DNA from: Bacteroidales bacterium
GTDB taxonomy: Bacteria; Bacteroidota; Bacteroidia; Bacteroidales; WCHB1-69
Length of the DNA: 27,780 nt
Direction: 5' to 3'
Assembly (NCBI GenBank): GCA_017964755.1
Contig: JAGCRI010000065.1
Span: 1 to 27,780 of the forward strand
This document shows, piece after piece, positions 21,067 to 27,780 of the stretch. The notes below the pieces were generated by a model. That model was not told the DNA's origin and made no database searches. It saw only the letters and a list, made by a program, of their open reading frames with translations. Position 1 is the stretch's first letter, and each line of letters opens with the position of its first letter. The position numbers and the translations under genes were made by a program.

Positions 21067-23145
21067 ATGAAAAAACTGGTTCTTTTGCTCACTGTTATTT
21101 CTTTTTTCACAGCAAATTATGCCGCTCCTGTTTCTGAACGGGATGCAGCTGTTGTTGCAAAGTCATTTTGCATAGAAAAGATGGCAAATTTTAATTCATC
21201 GGATGCAATTACGCTTGCTGAGGAAGTTGCTGATGTCTATTATCGTTTTAATATAGGTGAAAAAGGGTTCGTAATTGTCTCGGCTTCAGATTTGGTATCT
21301 CCTATTCTGGCATATTCTTTTGAAAATGATTTTGTGGAGAATCCTGCTGCCAACTATTTGTTAGACAGATATTCAAAAGAAATTGCAGACATTGAAGGCA
21401 GGCGTGCCCCGCAAAATCAGAGGGTGTCGGAAGTTTGGACACATTATATGGCTGAGCCGTTCATGCCTGACAAAAAACGTGACGGTGAAGAACTGCTACC
21501 GCTGCTCACAACAACTTGGAACCAGAATATGTTCCACAATACATATTGTCCGTGGGATATATATGCAGGTGCTTGGTACGACTACCGTGTCCCTAACGGC
21601 TGCGTTGCCCTTGCGATGTCTATGATTATGAATTTCTACCAATATCCTGAGCACGGTGTCGGAGGAGTTTCATACGTTCCGTATGGCTACGATAGGCAGA
21701 CCGTATATTTTTCGCAGCAGCATTACAATTATGCAGCTATGCCCGACAATCTTAATTTTTATGCGGGGCAGATGTCGCATTTGGTATATCATTGCGGAGT
21801 TGCCGTCAAAATGGGTTACACACCATTCGGTTCAGGCTCCACCGAGCTGGAAGCGAAAGACCAGTTTGAAACGGTCTTCAAATATAACAAGCCCGCACTT
21901 GTCGGTCCTGCAATGTTCCCGGATTACGGAGATGCACTGCGCGAAGAATTGAGCAAGAAACACCCGCTTTTCTATACGGCATCTAACAGCGGCGGCGGTC
22001 ACGCTTTCGTCATTGACGGCTTTGATGCAGACGGACTCTTTCATGTGAACTGGGGATGGGGCGGCAGCTCAAACGGCTATTTCCAGATAGAAAACCTCGA
22101 CGCTGACGGATCAGGTGATCCTTATAATAACGGAGAGAACGCTCTTTTCAACCTTTATCCTTCAACAGGCTATCCGGCACAATGCGCAGGAGAACAGCAT
22201 TTGACGGCATCTTTCGGCACCATCACCAACGGCTCGGCACGGCAGCCATACGACGCCAACTCCGACTGCTCTTGGGTGGTCGCAGTGAAAGACGCACTCA
22301 AATATACTTTCACTTTCTCTTATCTTAATACTGAACCTGACAAGGATGTTATTACCATTTATAATGGCCCTACTGTGGCTTCAGGCGTTGCAGGCACATT
22401 CTCCGGCTATGATGTGGCTCCGCAGCCGCTCGACATTGTCGGTGCTGACAGCGTTTTGGTAACCTTCACTTATGATGCTGATAACAGCGGCAGCGGCTTT
22501 GTACTCCAATATTCAACCATACTGGAAGACCAGTTCTGCAACCAGCAGGAGATTGTGAGCGTGTATGAAGGTGAAATCACTGACGGCAGCGGCGATGAGG
22601 ACTACCGCCATGAGACATTCTGCACATGGCTTATCCAGCCGGCAGAGATGTCGAAACTGCACGTTACCTTCCCTGAATTTGACCTGAGGGAGGGCGACTT
22701 TTTGGATGTATATGACAACTCGAAAAATCCTGCCGTACTGCTTGAACGCTACGATATGGACAACTATCCTTATAATACGGCATATCCGACTTCAAAAATA
22801 AAGATTGTGTTTGTCGCAGACAACTATATTAATGGCGGCGGCTTCAAAATCAACTGGCATGCCACCACAGATATCGCGAAATACGGACACATTGACGGCT
22901 TGACTGTTTACCCGAATCCTGCAACCGATTTCATTAATGTGAGATTATCCACAGAAAGTTCAGACCACGTTACTTGCACTCTTTATGACATGACCGGTAA
23001 AACGTTGTCGGTTAATGAATTTGATGTTTATGGCGGAGATTCGGAAAAGCAAATAAAATTACCGTCTTCACTTTCAAAAGGCTTCTATTTCTTGGATGTT
23101 GAAACCGGAAAAGGAAAGACGGTAACGAAAGTGTTAATCCAATAA
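21067..23145 (+). CDS. C10-family cysteine peptidase with CUB-like domains and T9SS sorting tail
   Basis: 692 residues. Signal peptide (MKKLVLLLTVISFFTANYA), then a Spi/C10 pro-domain (~24-110, with FVIVSASDLVSPILAYSF). The streptopain-like catalytic domain has Cys179 in VPNGCVALAMS and His312 in GGGHAFVIDGF, followed by FHVNWGWGGSSNGYF. Two CUB-like domains follow: one starting near CAGEQHLTASFGTITNG with DVITIYNG, the other near CNQQEIVSVYEGEITDG with LDVYDN. The last ~75 residues (LTVYPNPATDFINV, YDMTGKTL, KGFYFLDV, KVLIQ) are a type A T9SS sorting domain. The enzyme should be exported by T9SS and anchored or released at the cell surface. Relatives include interpain A and PrtT. The gene may be co-transcribed with lpxH. 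Confidence 0.94.
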   Translation: MKKLVLLLTVISFFTANYAAPVSERDAAVVAKSFCIEKMANFNSSDAITLAEEVADVYYRFNIGEKGFVIVSASDLVSPILAYSFENDFVENPAANYLLDRYSKEIADIEGRRAPQNQRVSEVWTHYMAEPFMPDKKRDGEELLPLLTTTWNQNMFHNTYCPWDIYAGAWYDYRVPNGCVALAMSMIMNFYQYPEHGVGGVSYVPYGYDRQTVYFSQQHYNYAAMPDNLNFYAGQMSHLVYHCGVAVKMGYTPFGSGSTELEAKDQFETVFKYNKPALVGPAMFPDYGDALREELSKKHPLFYTASNSGGGHAFVIDGFDADGLFHVNWGWGGSSNGYFQIENLDADGSGDPYNNGENALFNLYPSTGYPAQCAGEQHLTASFGTITNGSARQPYDANSDCSWVVAVKDALKYTFTFSYLNTEPDKDVITIYNGPTVASGVAGTFSGYDVAPQPLDIVGADSVLVTFTYDADNSGSGFVLQYSTILEDQFCNQQEIVSVYEGEITDGSGDEDYRHETFCTWLIQPAEMSKLHVTFPEFDLREGDFLDVYDNSKNPAVLLERYDMDNYPYNTAYPTSKIKIVFVADNYINGGGFKINWHATTDIAKYGHIDGLTVYPNPATDFINVRLSTESSDHVTCTLYDMTGKTLSVNEFDVYGGDSEKQIKLPSSLSKGFYFLDVETGKGKTVTKVLIQ

Positions 23146-23150
23146 CACTT
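23129..23150. terminator. Hairpin across the end of the C10 peptidase gene
   Basis: AAGTGTTA (23129-23136) and TAACACTT (23143-23150) form a perfect 8-bp stem with a 6-base loop. The right arm includes the TAA stop of the peptidase gene and ends 2 bases before the stop of the convergent nitroreductase gene. The T-tract is weak, so this is a likely but not certain shared terminator. Confidence 0.5.
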
Positions 23151-23152
23151 GA

Positions 23153-23773
23153 TTATTCTTTAGGGAAACCGACTGGTTGTGCGAGTTGTGCGCGGCCGTT
23201 GAAGCCGAGCAATTCTTTGATTTTGTCGCGTTGTATTGAGCCGAGTTCCACAGTACTGAGACCGTTGGCGGCGCAGTACAGATATACGTTTTGTCCGATA
23301 TTGCCACAGTCTGTGGCTCCGTAGAAGGCCTTGCTCTCATTATCCCAACCCTGCATCTTGTCATAGTTCGCTACATAGACGAGAATGACAGGTGCTTCAG
23401 CGGCAAACGGCTGACGGCCTACTTCCGACCGGTGGTCGCCTTCAGCAACCATTTTGAGCATATTTTCGTTCGGAATATAAAGATAGACATTTGTTGTTGT
23501 ATATACGTATGTGTCAATCTGTTGTGCGTTGCGTGCTGTCGGGGCTGTCAGTCTGCCGTCATCACGGTTAACGCCTGTGGCTGCCCAAAGCAGGGAACTT
23601 AGCTGAATCATTGATATAGGCCTGCTTGAGAAACTGCGGTTTGTTTTACGGGCGGCAAGGGCTTCCATAAGCGACATCCCGCCGTCTTTTTTAGGTTGCG
23701 GCAATTTTATATCCTGTGCCATAACGCTGCATGTTAAAATGCAAATCATAATACTAAAAACTATCTTTTTCAT
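23153..23773 (-). CDS. Exported nitroreductase-family protein (SagB-like)
   Basis: 206 residues. Cleavable signal peptide (MKKIVFSIMICILTCSVMAQ), then a nitroreductase-family domain starting at about residue 33: MSLMEALAARKTNRSFSSRP, LSSLLWAATGVNR, TAPTARNAQQIDTYVYT, and later YGATDCGNIGQNVYLYCAAN and GLSTVELG. The RxSxRxF region and PSARN-like loop fit FMN binding, closest to the SagB/ThcOx branch. The signal peptide places it outside the cytoplasm, where FMN would have to be loaded. The substrate is unknown. The ATG overlaps the floA stop as ATGA, so translation is coupled to floA. Confidence 0.88.
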   Translation of the reverse strand: MKKIVFSIMICILTCSVMAQDIKLPQPKKDGGMSLMEALAARKTNRSFSSRPISMIQLSSLLWAATGVNRDDGRLTAPTARNAQQIDTYVYTTTNVYLYIPNENMLKMVAEGDHRSEVGRQPFAAEAPVILVYVANYDKMQGWDNESKAFYGATDCGNIGQNVYLYCAANGLSTVELGSIQRDKIKELLGFNGRAQLAQPVGFPKE

Positions 23774-24768
23774 TTTTCAATTTTTTTAGATGGTACAGTT
23801 TTGCCGATGGAATCTCTCATTGAGGTGTCGGCTTTGATGTTTTCAAGTCTGTAATAATCCATTACACCGAGATTACCTTTTTTGAAAGCATCTGCGAGAG
23901 CGAGCGGCACTTCCGCTTCGGCCTCGATGACTTTGGCGCGCGCCTCCTGTGCTTTCGCCTTCATCTCCTGTTCAAGGGCGATGGCCATGGCGCGGCGTTC
24001 CTCAGCTTTTGCCTGCGCGATGTTCTTATCGGCATTAGCCTGATCCATCTGGAGAATTGCACCGATATTTTTCCCGACATCAACATCAGCAATATCAATA
24101 GAAAGGATTTCAAACGCACTGCCTGAATCGAGACCTTTGGCAAGAACGACTTTTGAAATTGAGTCAGGATTTTCGAGCACCATTTTGTGGGTTTCCGCTG
24201 AGCCGATAGCCGTGACGATGCCTTCACCTACGCGGGCGATGATTGTCTCTTCGCCTGCACCGCCGACTAATTGTTTGATATTTGTACGCACTGTAACACG
24301 CGCTTTGGCAACCAGCTGGATACCGTCCTTTGCAACTGCTGCAACTGACGGAGTATCTATGACTTTCGGATTAACAGATGTTTGAATTGCGTCCAAAATG
24401 TTTCTGCCCGCGAGGTCAATGGCGGTGGCAGCCTTGAAAGAAAGCTGGATATTGGCCTTGTTGGCTGAGATAAGCGCGTTCACCACCATTTTAACATGGC
24501 GGCTGGCGTCGCTCTTTTGGGCGAAGCAGAGGTAGTGCGCCTCAAGTTCGTCACGGTTCAGCGGCAGTCCCGCCTTTGCCCCCATAATCATCGCATTGAC
24601 AATGACATGCGGGTCAACTTTTCTCCATCTCATAAGGATAAGCTGCACCAATGACACATGCACGCCCGAAATGAGGGCTGTGAACCACAGGCCGATGGGC
24701 ACCATCCATAGGAAAATCACAAAAAGAATAACGCATCCGATAAATATCGTTACAGAAAAGAAATCCAT
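23770..24768 (-). CDS. floA: Flotillin-like protein FloA
   Basis: 332 residues. An N-terminal membrane hairpin (about 4-44: VTIFIGCVILFVIFLWMVPI and the following ISGVHVSLVQLILMRW) anchors it. The SPFH/flotillin-like domain follows, with KAGLPLNRDELEAHYL, GRNILDAIQTSVNP, VAAVAKDGIQLVAKARVTVR and VGEGIVTAIGSAETHK. A C-terminal coiled coil rich in Ala/Glu repeats (AQAKAEERRAMAIALEQEMK and AKVIEAEAEVPLA, about 250-300) drives oligomerisation. FloA organises membrane microdomains. A NfeD-type protease partner is often adjacent; here the partner gene is instead the exported nitroreductase. Confidence 0.95.
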   Translation of the reverse strand: MDFFSVTIFIGCVILFVIFLWMVPIGLWFTALISGVHVSLVQLILMRWRKVDPHVIVNAMIMGAKAGLPLNRDELEAHYLCFAQKSDASRHVKMVVNALISANKANIQLSFKAATAIDLAGRNILDAIQTSVNPKVIDTPSVAAVAKDGIQLVAKARVTVRTNIKQLVGGAGEETIIARVGEGIVTAIGSAETHKMVLENPDSISKVVLAKGLDSGSAFEILSIDIADVDVGKNIGAILQMDQANADKNIAQAKAEERRAMAIALEQEMKAKAQEARAKVIEAEAEVPLALADAFKKGNLGVMDYYRLENIKADTSMRDSIGKTVPSKKIEK

Positions 24769-24809
24769 AATTCTAATTTTTTTAAGTTATTAATATTTTT
24801 AAAACCGTG

Positions 24810-24817
24810 CAAATATA
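24810..24817 (-). promoter_or_regulatory. Candidate -7 box of floA
   Basis: Minus-strand TATATTTG, a full TAnnTTTG match 42 bases before the floA ATG. No TTTG was found at -33. Confidence 0.4.
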
Positions 24818-24895
24818 CAATAATTTCTTTTAAATATATTGCCATATATGAAAGCAGAAAAACGTGAATGTTTATTGCAAATAGATTGTATTCAT

Positions 24896-24929
24896 AAAAA
24901 AAGAGAGACGATAATTACCGCCTCTCTCT
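24896..24929 (-). terminator. Terminator of the ferredoxin gene
   Basis: On the minus strand AGAGAGA (24929-24923) pairs with TCTCTCT (24908-24902), with a self-complementary GGTAATTATC between them, followed by a run of seven T. It lies 25 bases after the ferredoxin stop. Confidence 0.8.
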
Positions 24930-24953
24930 GTTTTCGTGTAGTTATGTCACTTT

Positions 24954-25124
24954 TTATTCCGGATGAATCGCTTCGTTGGGGCATGCTGCTGCACAAGAAC
25001 CGCATTCCACACATACGTCAGGATTGATGGAATAGACATCGCCTTCGGAAATTGCTTCTACCGGACATTCGCCGATGCAAGAACCGCAAGCAACACATGA
25101 TTCGGGATCAATTTTGTAAGCCAT
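24954..25124 (-). CDS. 2[4Fe-4S] ferredoxin
   Basis: 56 residues: MAYKIDPESCVACGSCIGEC, then PVEAISEGDVYSINPDVCVE and CGSCAAACPNEAIHPE. Two complete cluster motifs C-x2-C-x2-C-x3-CP (Cys10, 13, 16, 20 and Cys38, 41, 44, 48). It is the clostridial-type low-potential electron carrier found in anaerobes, and probably serves pyruvate:ferredoxin oxidoreductase or similar enzymes. It has its own terminator. The upstream gap to priA is 84 bases; no clean promoter was found there, only CACCTTTG (25159-25166 on the minus strand), a near match. Confidence 0.97.
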   Translation of the reverse strand: MAYKIDPESCVACGSCIGECPVEAISEGDVYSINPDVCVECGSCAAACPNEAIHPE

Positions 25125-25208
25125 ATTGTTTTGTTTTAAGGTTGATTAATAATTGTGGCAAAGGTGAAAATTTTTTTTAAAATATAGGGCCAAAAATATG
25201 AAAAGTTA

Positions 25209-27701
25209 TCAACAATCCACATTTATAATGACATTTACAGCTTTAAAGTCGGGCATGGCGTGCATAATTCCTATAATTCTGACAAGTTCCTTTTTGCGAA
25301 GCTGCAAGTCGTTGGTTTTAGGGAATTTTATCCAGAAATCTTTCAGATAATAGTTTTGAATCTTTGCGATGATGGGGAACTCCGGACCGAGCACCTGTTT
25401 GGGAAATGCTTTGTAGAGAAGCGGTTTGAGTGCCGCTGCCGCCGCGTTCACAGTATTTTCATCTTTGTGTCTCACCGTAACTTTCACGAGCCTGCAAAGC
25501 GGAGGGAAGTTGAACCTTTCCCGCTCAAGCATCTGGTTTTCATACATGGCTCCGTAGTCATTGGCAACCACATATTGCAGCGCTGGGTGCTTCGGCTGGT
25601 ATGTCTGCACAATGACTTTGCCCGGCACATTCCTGCGCCCTGCCCGCCCGCTCACCTGGGCCATTATCTGGTATGCCCGCTCAAATGATCTGAAATCAGG
25701 ATACGCCAAAAGCGAGTCGGCGTTGAGTATGCCAACCACGCTGACGTTGTCAAAATCAAGCCCTTTTGTCACCATCTGAGTCCCGACCAAGATGTCAGTT
25801 TTGTGATTTTCAAAATTTGTGATAATTTTTTGGTGCGCCGTTTTGGAGCGGGTCGTGTCCAAATCCATCCTCACTATCGAAGCTGTAGGGAACAATTCAC
25901 CCAGTGCCTCCTCAATCTTTTCCGTCCCGAAGCCTTTCATCTCAAGGTTGTCGCTTCCGCACACAGGACACGTCTGGGGCACCTCTATAGCATATCCGCA
26001 ATAGTGGCATTTCAGCAGATGCGTCTGCTTGTGGTACGTCAGCGTAACATCGCAATGGGCGCAGGTCGGCGTTGACTGGCAGGAGTTGCAGAAGAGACGA
26101 AGCGAGTAGCCGCGCCGGTTCTGGAAAAGTATCACCTGCTCGTTGCGTGCCAGAGCCTCTTCTATATGATTGATGAGAAATTGTGAAAGATGTCCGTTCA
26201 GTTGTTTCTGCCGTGTGGCTTCGACCATGTCAACAAGCCATATTTCAGGCAGCTTGCTGTCGGCGAAGCGCTTGTTAAGCTCCACTAATCCGTAGCGGTG
26301 CTGCCGCACATTATGATAGCTCTCTATTGATGGGGTTGCCGTGCCAAGTAGCGTGCGCGCCTTGAAGAGACTTGCGAGCACAATAGCCGCATCGCGGGCG
26401 TGATAGCGCGGAGCAGGGCTTGTCTGCTTGTATGAGGTGTCGTGCTCCTCGTCAACAATGACAAGTCCGAGGTCGGAGTATGGCAAAAAGAGAGCCGAGC
26501 GCGCCCCAAGTATAAGCTGGTATTTGCTGCCTGTATCATTTTTGAAGTTCAGCACACGGTTCCAAATCTCCACACGCTCATATTCGTTGAAACGTGAGTG
26601 ATAAACCCCTACTTTGTCGCCGAAGTAACGCCGCAGCCTGTTCACAATCTGTGTTGTGAGGGCAATTTCCGGAAGAAGGTATAAAACCTGTTTCCCTTGT
26701 TGTAATACTTTATCTATCAGTTTGATATATATTTCCGTCTTGCCGCTGCCGGTTACTCCGTGTAATAGTACTACTGGAAAATTATCAAACTGTTCCTCAA
26801 TTTTTTTCAAAGCTCCTGATTGTATCTGAGTCAGTTCAATATTAGCGGCTGTGTCTTGTGAGTCGTATTCTGCAAGGCGGCTGACTTTGACTGTATCTTC
26901 TGTGAAAATATTCTTTGAAATAAGTGATTTTAAGGCAGATACGGAGCAATTTTTCAGAAAATCGCTTTTTTTGACAGAAAAATTGTATTTATCAGAAGAT
27001 TTTTGTCTTAACATGATAAAATAAAGGAGTGCATCAACCTGTTTTTCGCATTGTTTCGAGTGCGAAAGTGAATCTATCAGAGCGTTTAATGAATCATCAG
27101 ATTTGCAGTATGGCTCAGATAATTTTATAAAAGTCTCGGTCTTAGGTTTGTACGGATTCTTTATTTCTTCATCTGTAATTACAATCTCTTTTTCGACCAA
27201 AGATTTGATTACGGGCATTATCTTCGGCATGTTTGCCACTTTCGACAGTTCCTGCACGGTCATATATTGGCGGTACGACAAATACTCCAGCACTTTTGTC
27301 TCATTCGGGGTAAGGGAGGTTATATCGCCTTCAAAAGCGGGGTGGAGCATCACATTGGTCTCACCAGCGAGTTTGAGTGCGGAGGGCAGTGCGGCGGCCA
27401 TCACTTCGCCGAGTGTGCAAAGGTAATAGTCAGCAATCCATTGCCAGAAGCGGAATTGTGTCTCCGTAATTACAGGCGAGTCGTCAATAATATCCAATAT
27501 ATACTTGGTTGATAATTGTTTAGGCGCTTCTGTATGCACTTTGACGACAAGAGCCGAGTAGAGTTTGTTGCGCCCGAATGGGACGACAACGCGCACTCCG
27601 AAGCACACCGCGCCGTCCATATCCTGCGGAATACGGTATGTGAAGAGGTTCGGCAGCGGCAACGGCAGCAGCACATCGGCGAAATAAGTTGTCATTTCCA
27701 T
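25209..27701 (-). CDS. priA: Primosomal protein N' (replication restart helicase PriA)
   Basis: About 830 residues. N-terminal 3'-end-binding domain (YFADVLLPLPLPNLFTYRIP, GVRVVVPFGRNK), then superfamily 2 helicase motifs: Walker A GVTGSGKTEIY (Lys at ~321), DEEH (~417-420) and GTATPSIES. Eight zinc-binding cysteines lie at ~538-581 (CNSC, CAHC, CHYC, CPVC), and GTQMVTKGLDFDNV and QVSGRAGRR follow. It remodels stalled forks and loads the primosome. The frame is open from 27731, but TATCTTTG at 27728-27721 (minus strand) is a promoter -7 box lying inside codons 2-4 of that longer form, so translation most likely begins at 27701 or 27695. Confidence 0.97.
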   Translation of the reverse strand: MEMTTYFADVLLPLPLPNLFTYRIPQDMDGAVCFGVRVVVPFGRNKLYSALVVKVHTEAPKQLSTKYILDIIDDSPVITETQFRFWQWIADYYLCTLGEVMAAALPSALKLAGETNVMLHPAFEGDITSLTPNETKVLEYLSYRQYMTVQELSKVANMPKIMPVIKSLVEKEIVITDEEIKNPYKPKTETFIKLSEPYCKSDDSLNALIDSLSHSKQCEKQVDALLYFIMLRQKSSDKYNFSVKKSDFLKNCSVSALKSLISKNIFTEDTVKVSRLAEYDSQDTAANIELTQIQSGALKKIEEQFDNFPVVLLHGVTGSGKTEIYIKLIDKVLQQGKQVLYLLPEIALTTQIVNRLRRYFGDKVGVYHSRFNEYERVEIWNRVLNFKNDTGSKYQLILGARSALFLPYSDLGLVIVDEEHDTSYKQTSPAPRYHARDAAIVLASLFKARTLLGTATPSIESYHNVRQHRYGLVELNKRFADSKLPEIWLVDMVEATRQKQLNGHLSQFLINHIEEALARNEQVILFQNRRGYSLRLFCNSCQSTPTCAHCDVTLTYHKQTHLLKCHYCGYAIEVPQTCPVCGSDNLEMKGFGTEKIEEALGELFPTASIVRMDLDTTRSKTAHQKIITNFENHKTDILVGTQMVTKGLDFDNVSVVGILNADSLLAYPDFRSFERAYQIMAQVSGRAGRRNVPGKVIVQTYQPKHPALQYVVANDYGAMYENQMLERERFNFPPLCRLVKVTVRHKDENTVNAAAAALKPLLYKAFPKQVLGPEFPIIAKIQNYYLKDFWIKFPKTNDLQLRKKELVRIIGIMHAMPDFKAVNVIINVDC

Positions 27702-27720
27702 TGTTTCATCAAACAGTGTG

Positions 27721-27728
27721 CAAAGATA
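27721..27728 (-). promoter_or_regulatory. -7 box of priA
   Basis: Minus-strand TATCTTTG matches TAnnTTTG. It lies just before the first plausible PriA start (27701), giving a leader of about 13 bases, and it excludes the ATG at 27731 as a real start. The -33 region has no clear TTTG. Confidence 0.5.
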
Positions 27729-27780
27729 CATTTTTGAAGTAATGAAATCCCTACTTTATTCATGAACTTAATGAAAAAAA

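Noticed and set aside
25803..26075. Plus-strand frames opposite the priA zinc-binding region
   Set aside because: Antisense shadows of priA with no recognised features.

Overview
The window looks like chromosomal DNA from a Bacteroidales bacterium (Bacteroidota). Evidence: a C10 cysteine peptidase ending in a type IX secretion (T9SS) sorting domain; an RNase H with an N-terminal viroplasmin domain; a long MraY with the extra loop usual in this phylum; an FtsL-like protein of the Bacteroidota type; lipoproteins; and repeated promoter motifs of the Bacteroidota form (TTTG, 19-21 bases, TAnnTTTG). Coding density is high, with AT-rich spacers.

Layout. 1-1404 is an accessory segment: a RhuM-family pseudogene with an internal deletion, a 50-residue YqaE/Pmp3 membrane protein, and a Vsr mismatch endonuclease whose zinc site is split by an in-frame insert carrying a palindromic repeat. 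mntP (1531-2103) follows and shares a convergent terminator with the minus-strand block infA-rpmJ-rpsM-rpsK-rpsD-rpoA-rplQ (5605 down to 2163). A 550-base AT-rich spacer separates that block from a divergent division and wall cluster on the plus strand: mraZ-rsmH-ftsL-ftsI-murE-mraY (6157-12984). Where murD is expected the cluster ends in a 194-residue protein that resembles only the C-terminal domain of MurD and has lost its catalytic signature. A strong terminator closes the cluster.

13684-16264 is a second accessory stretch on the minus strand: a PKD lipoprotein, a very small HTH protein, a spacer holding a nested inverted-repeat structure and the stub of an IS982-type transposase, then a HigB/HigA-type toxin-antitoxin pair. 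From 16585 onward the genes are mostly housekeeping: rnhA, a GT-C membrane glycosyltransferase fused to MORN repeats, a YegS-type lipid kinase, lpxH, the C10 peptidase, a secreted nitroreductase translationally coupled to floA, a 2[4Fe-4S] ferredoxin and priA.

The most unusual items are the stand-alone MurD C-domain protein (13013-13597), the nested palindromic or RNA-like structure at 15071-15220, the palindrome inserted inside vsr, and the glycosyltransferase-MORN fusion. No tRNA, rRNA or CRISPR array was seen. All family assignments are from reading the sequence; no database search was run.
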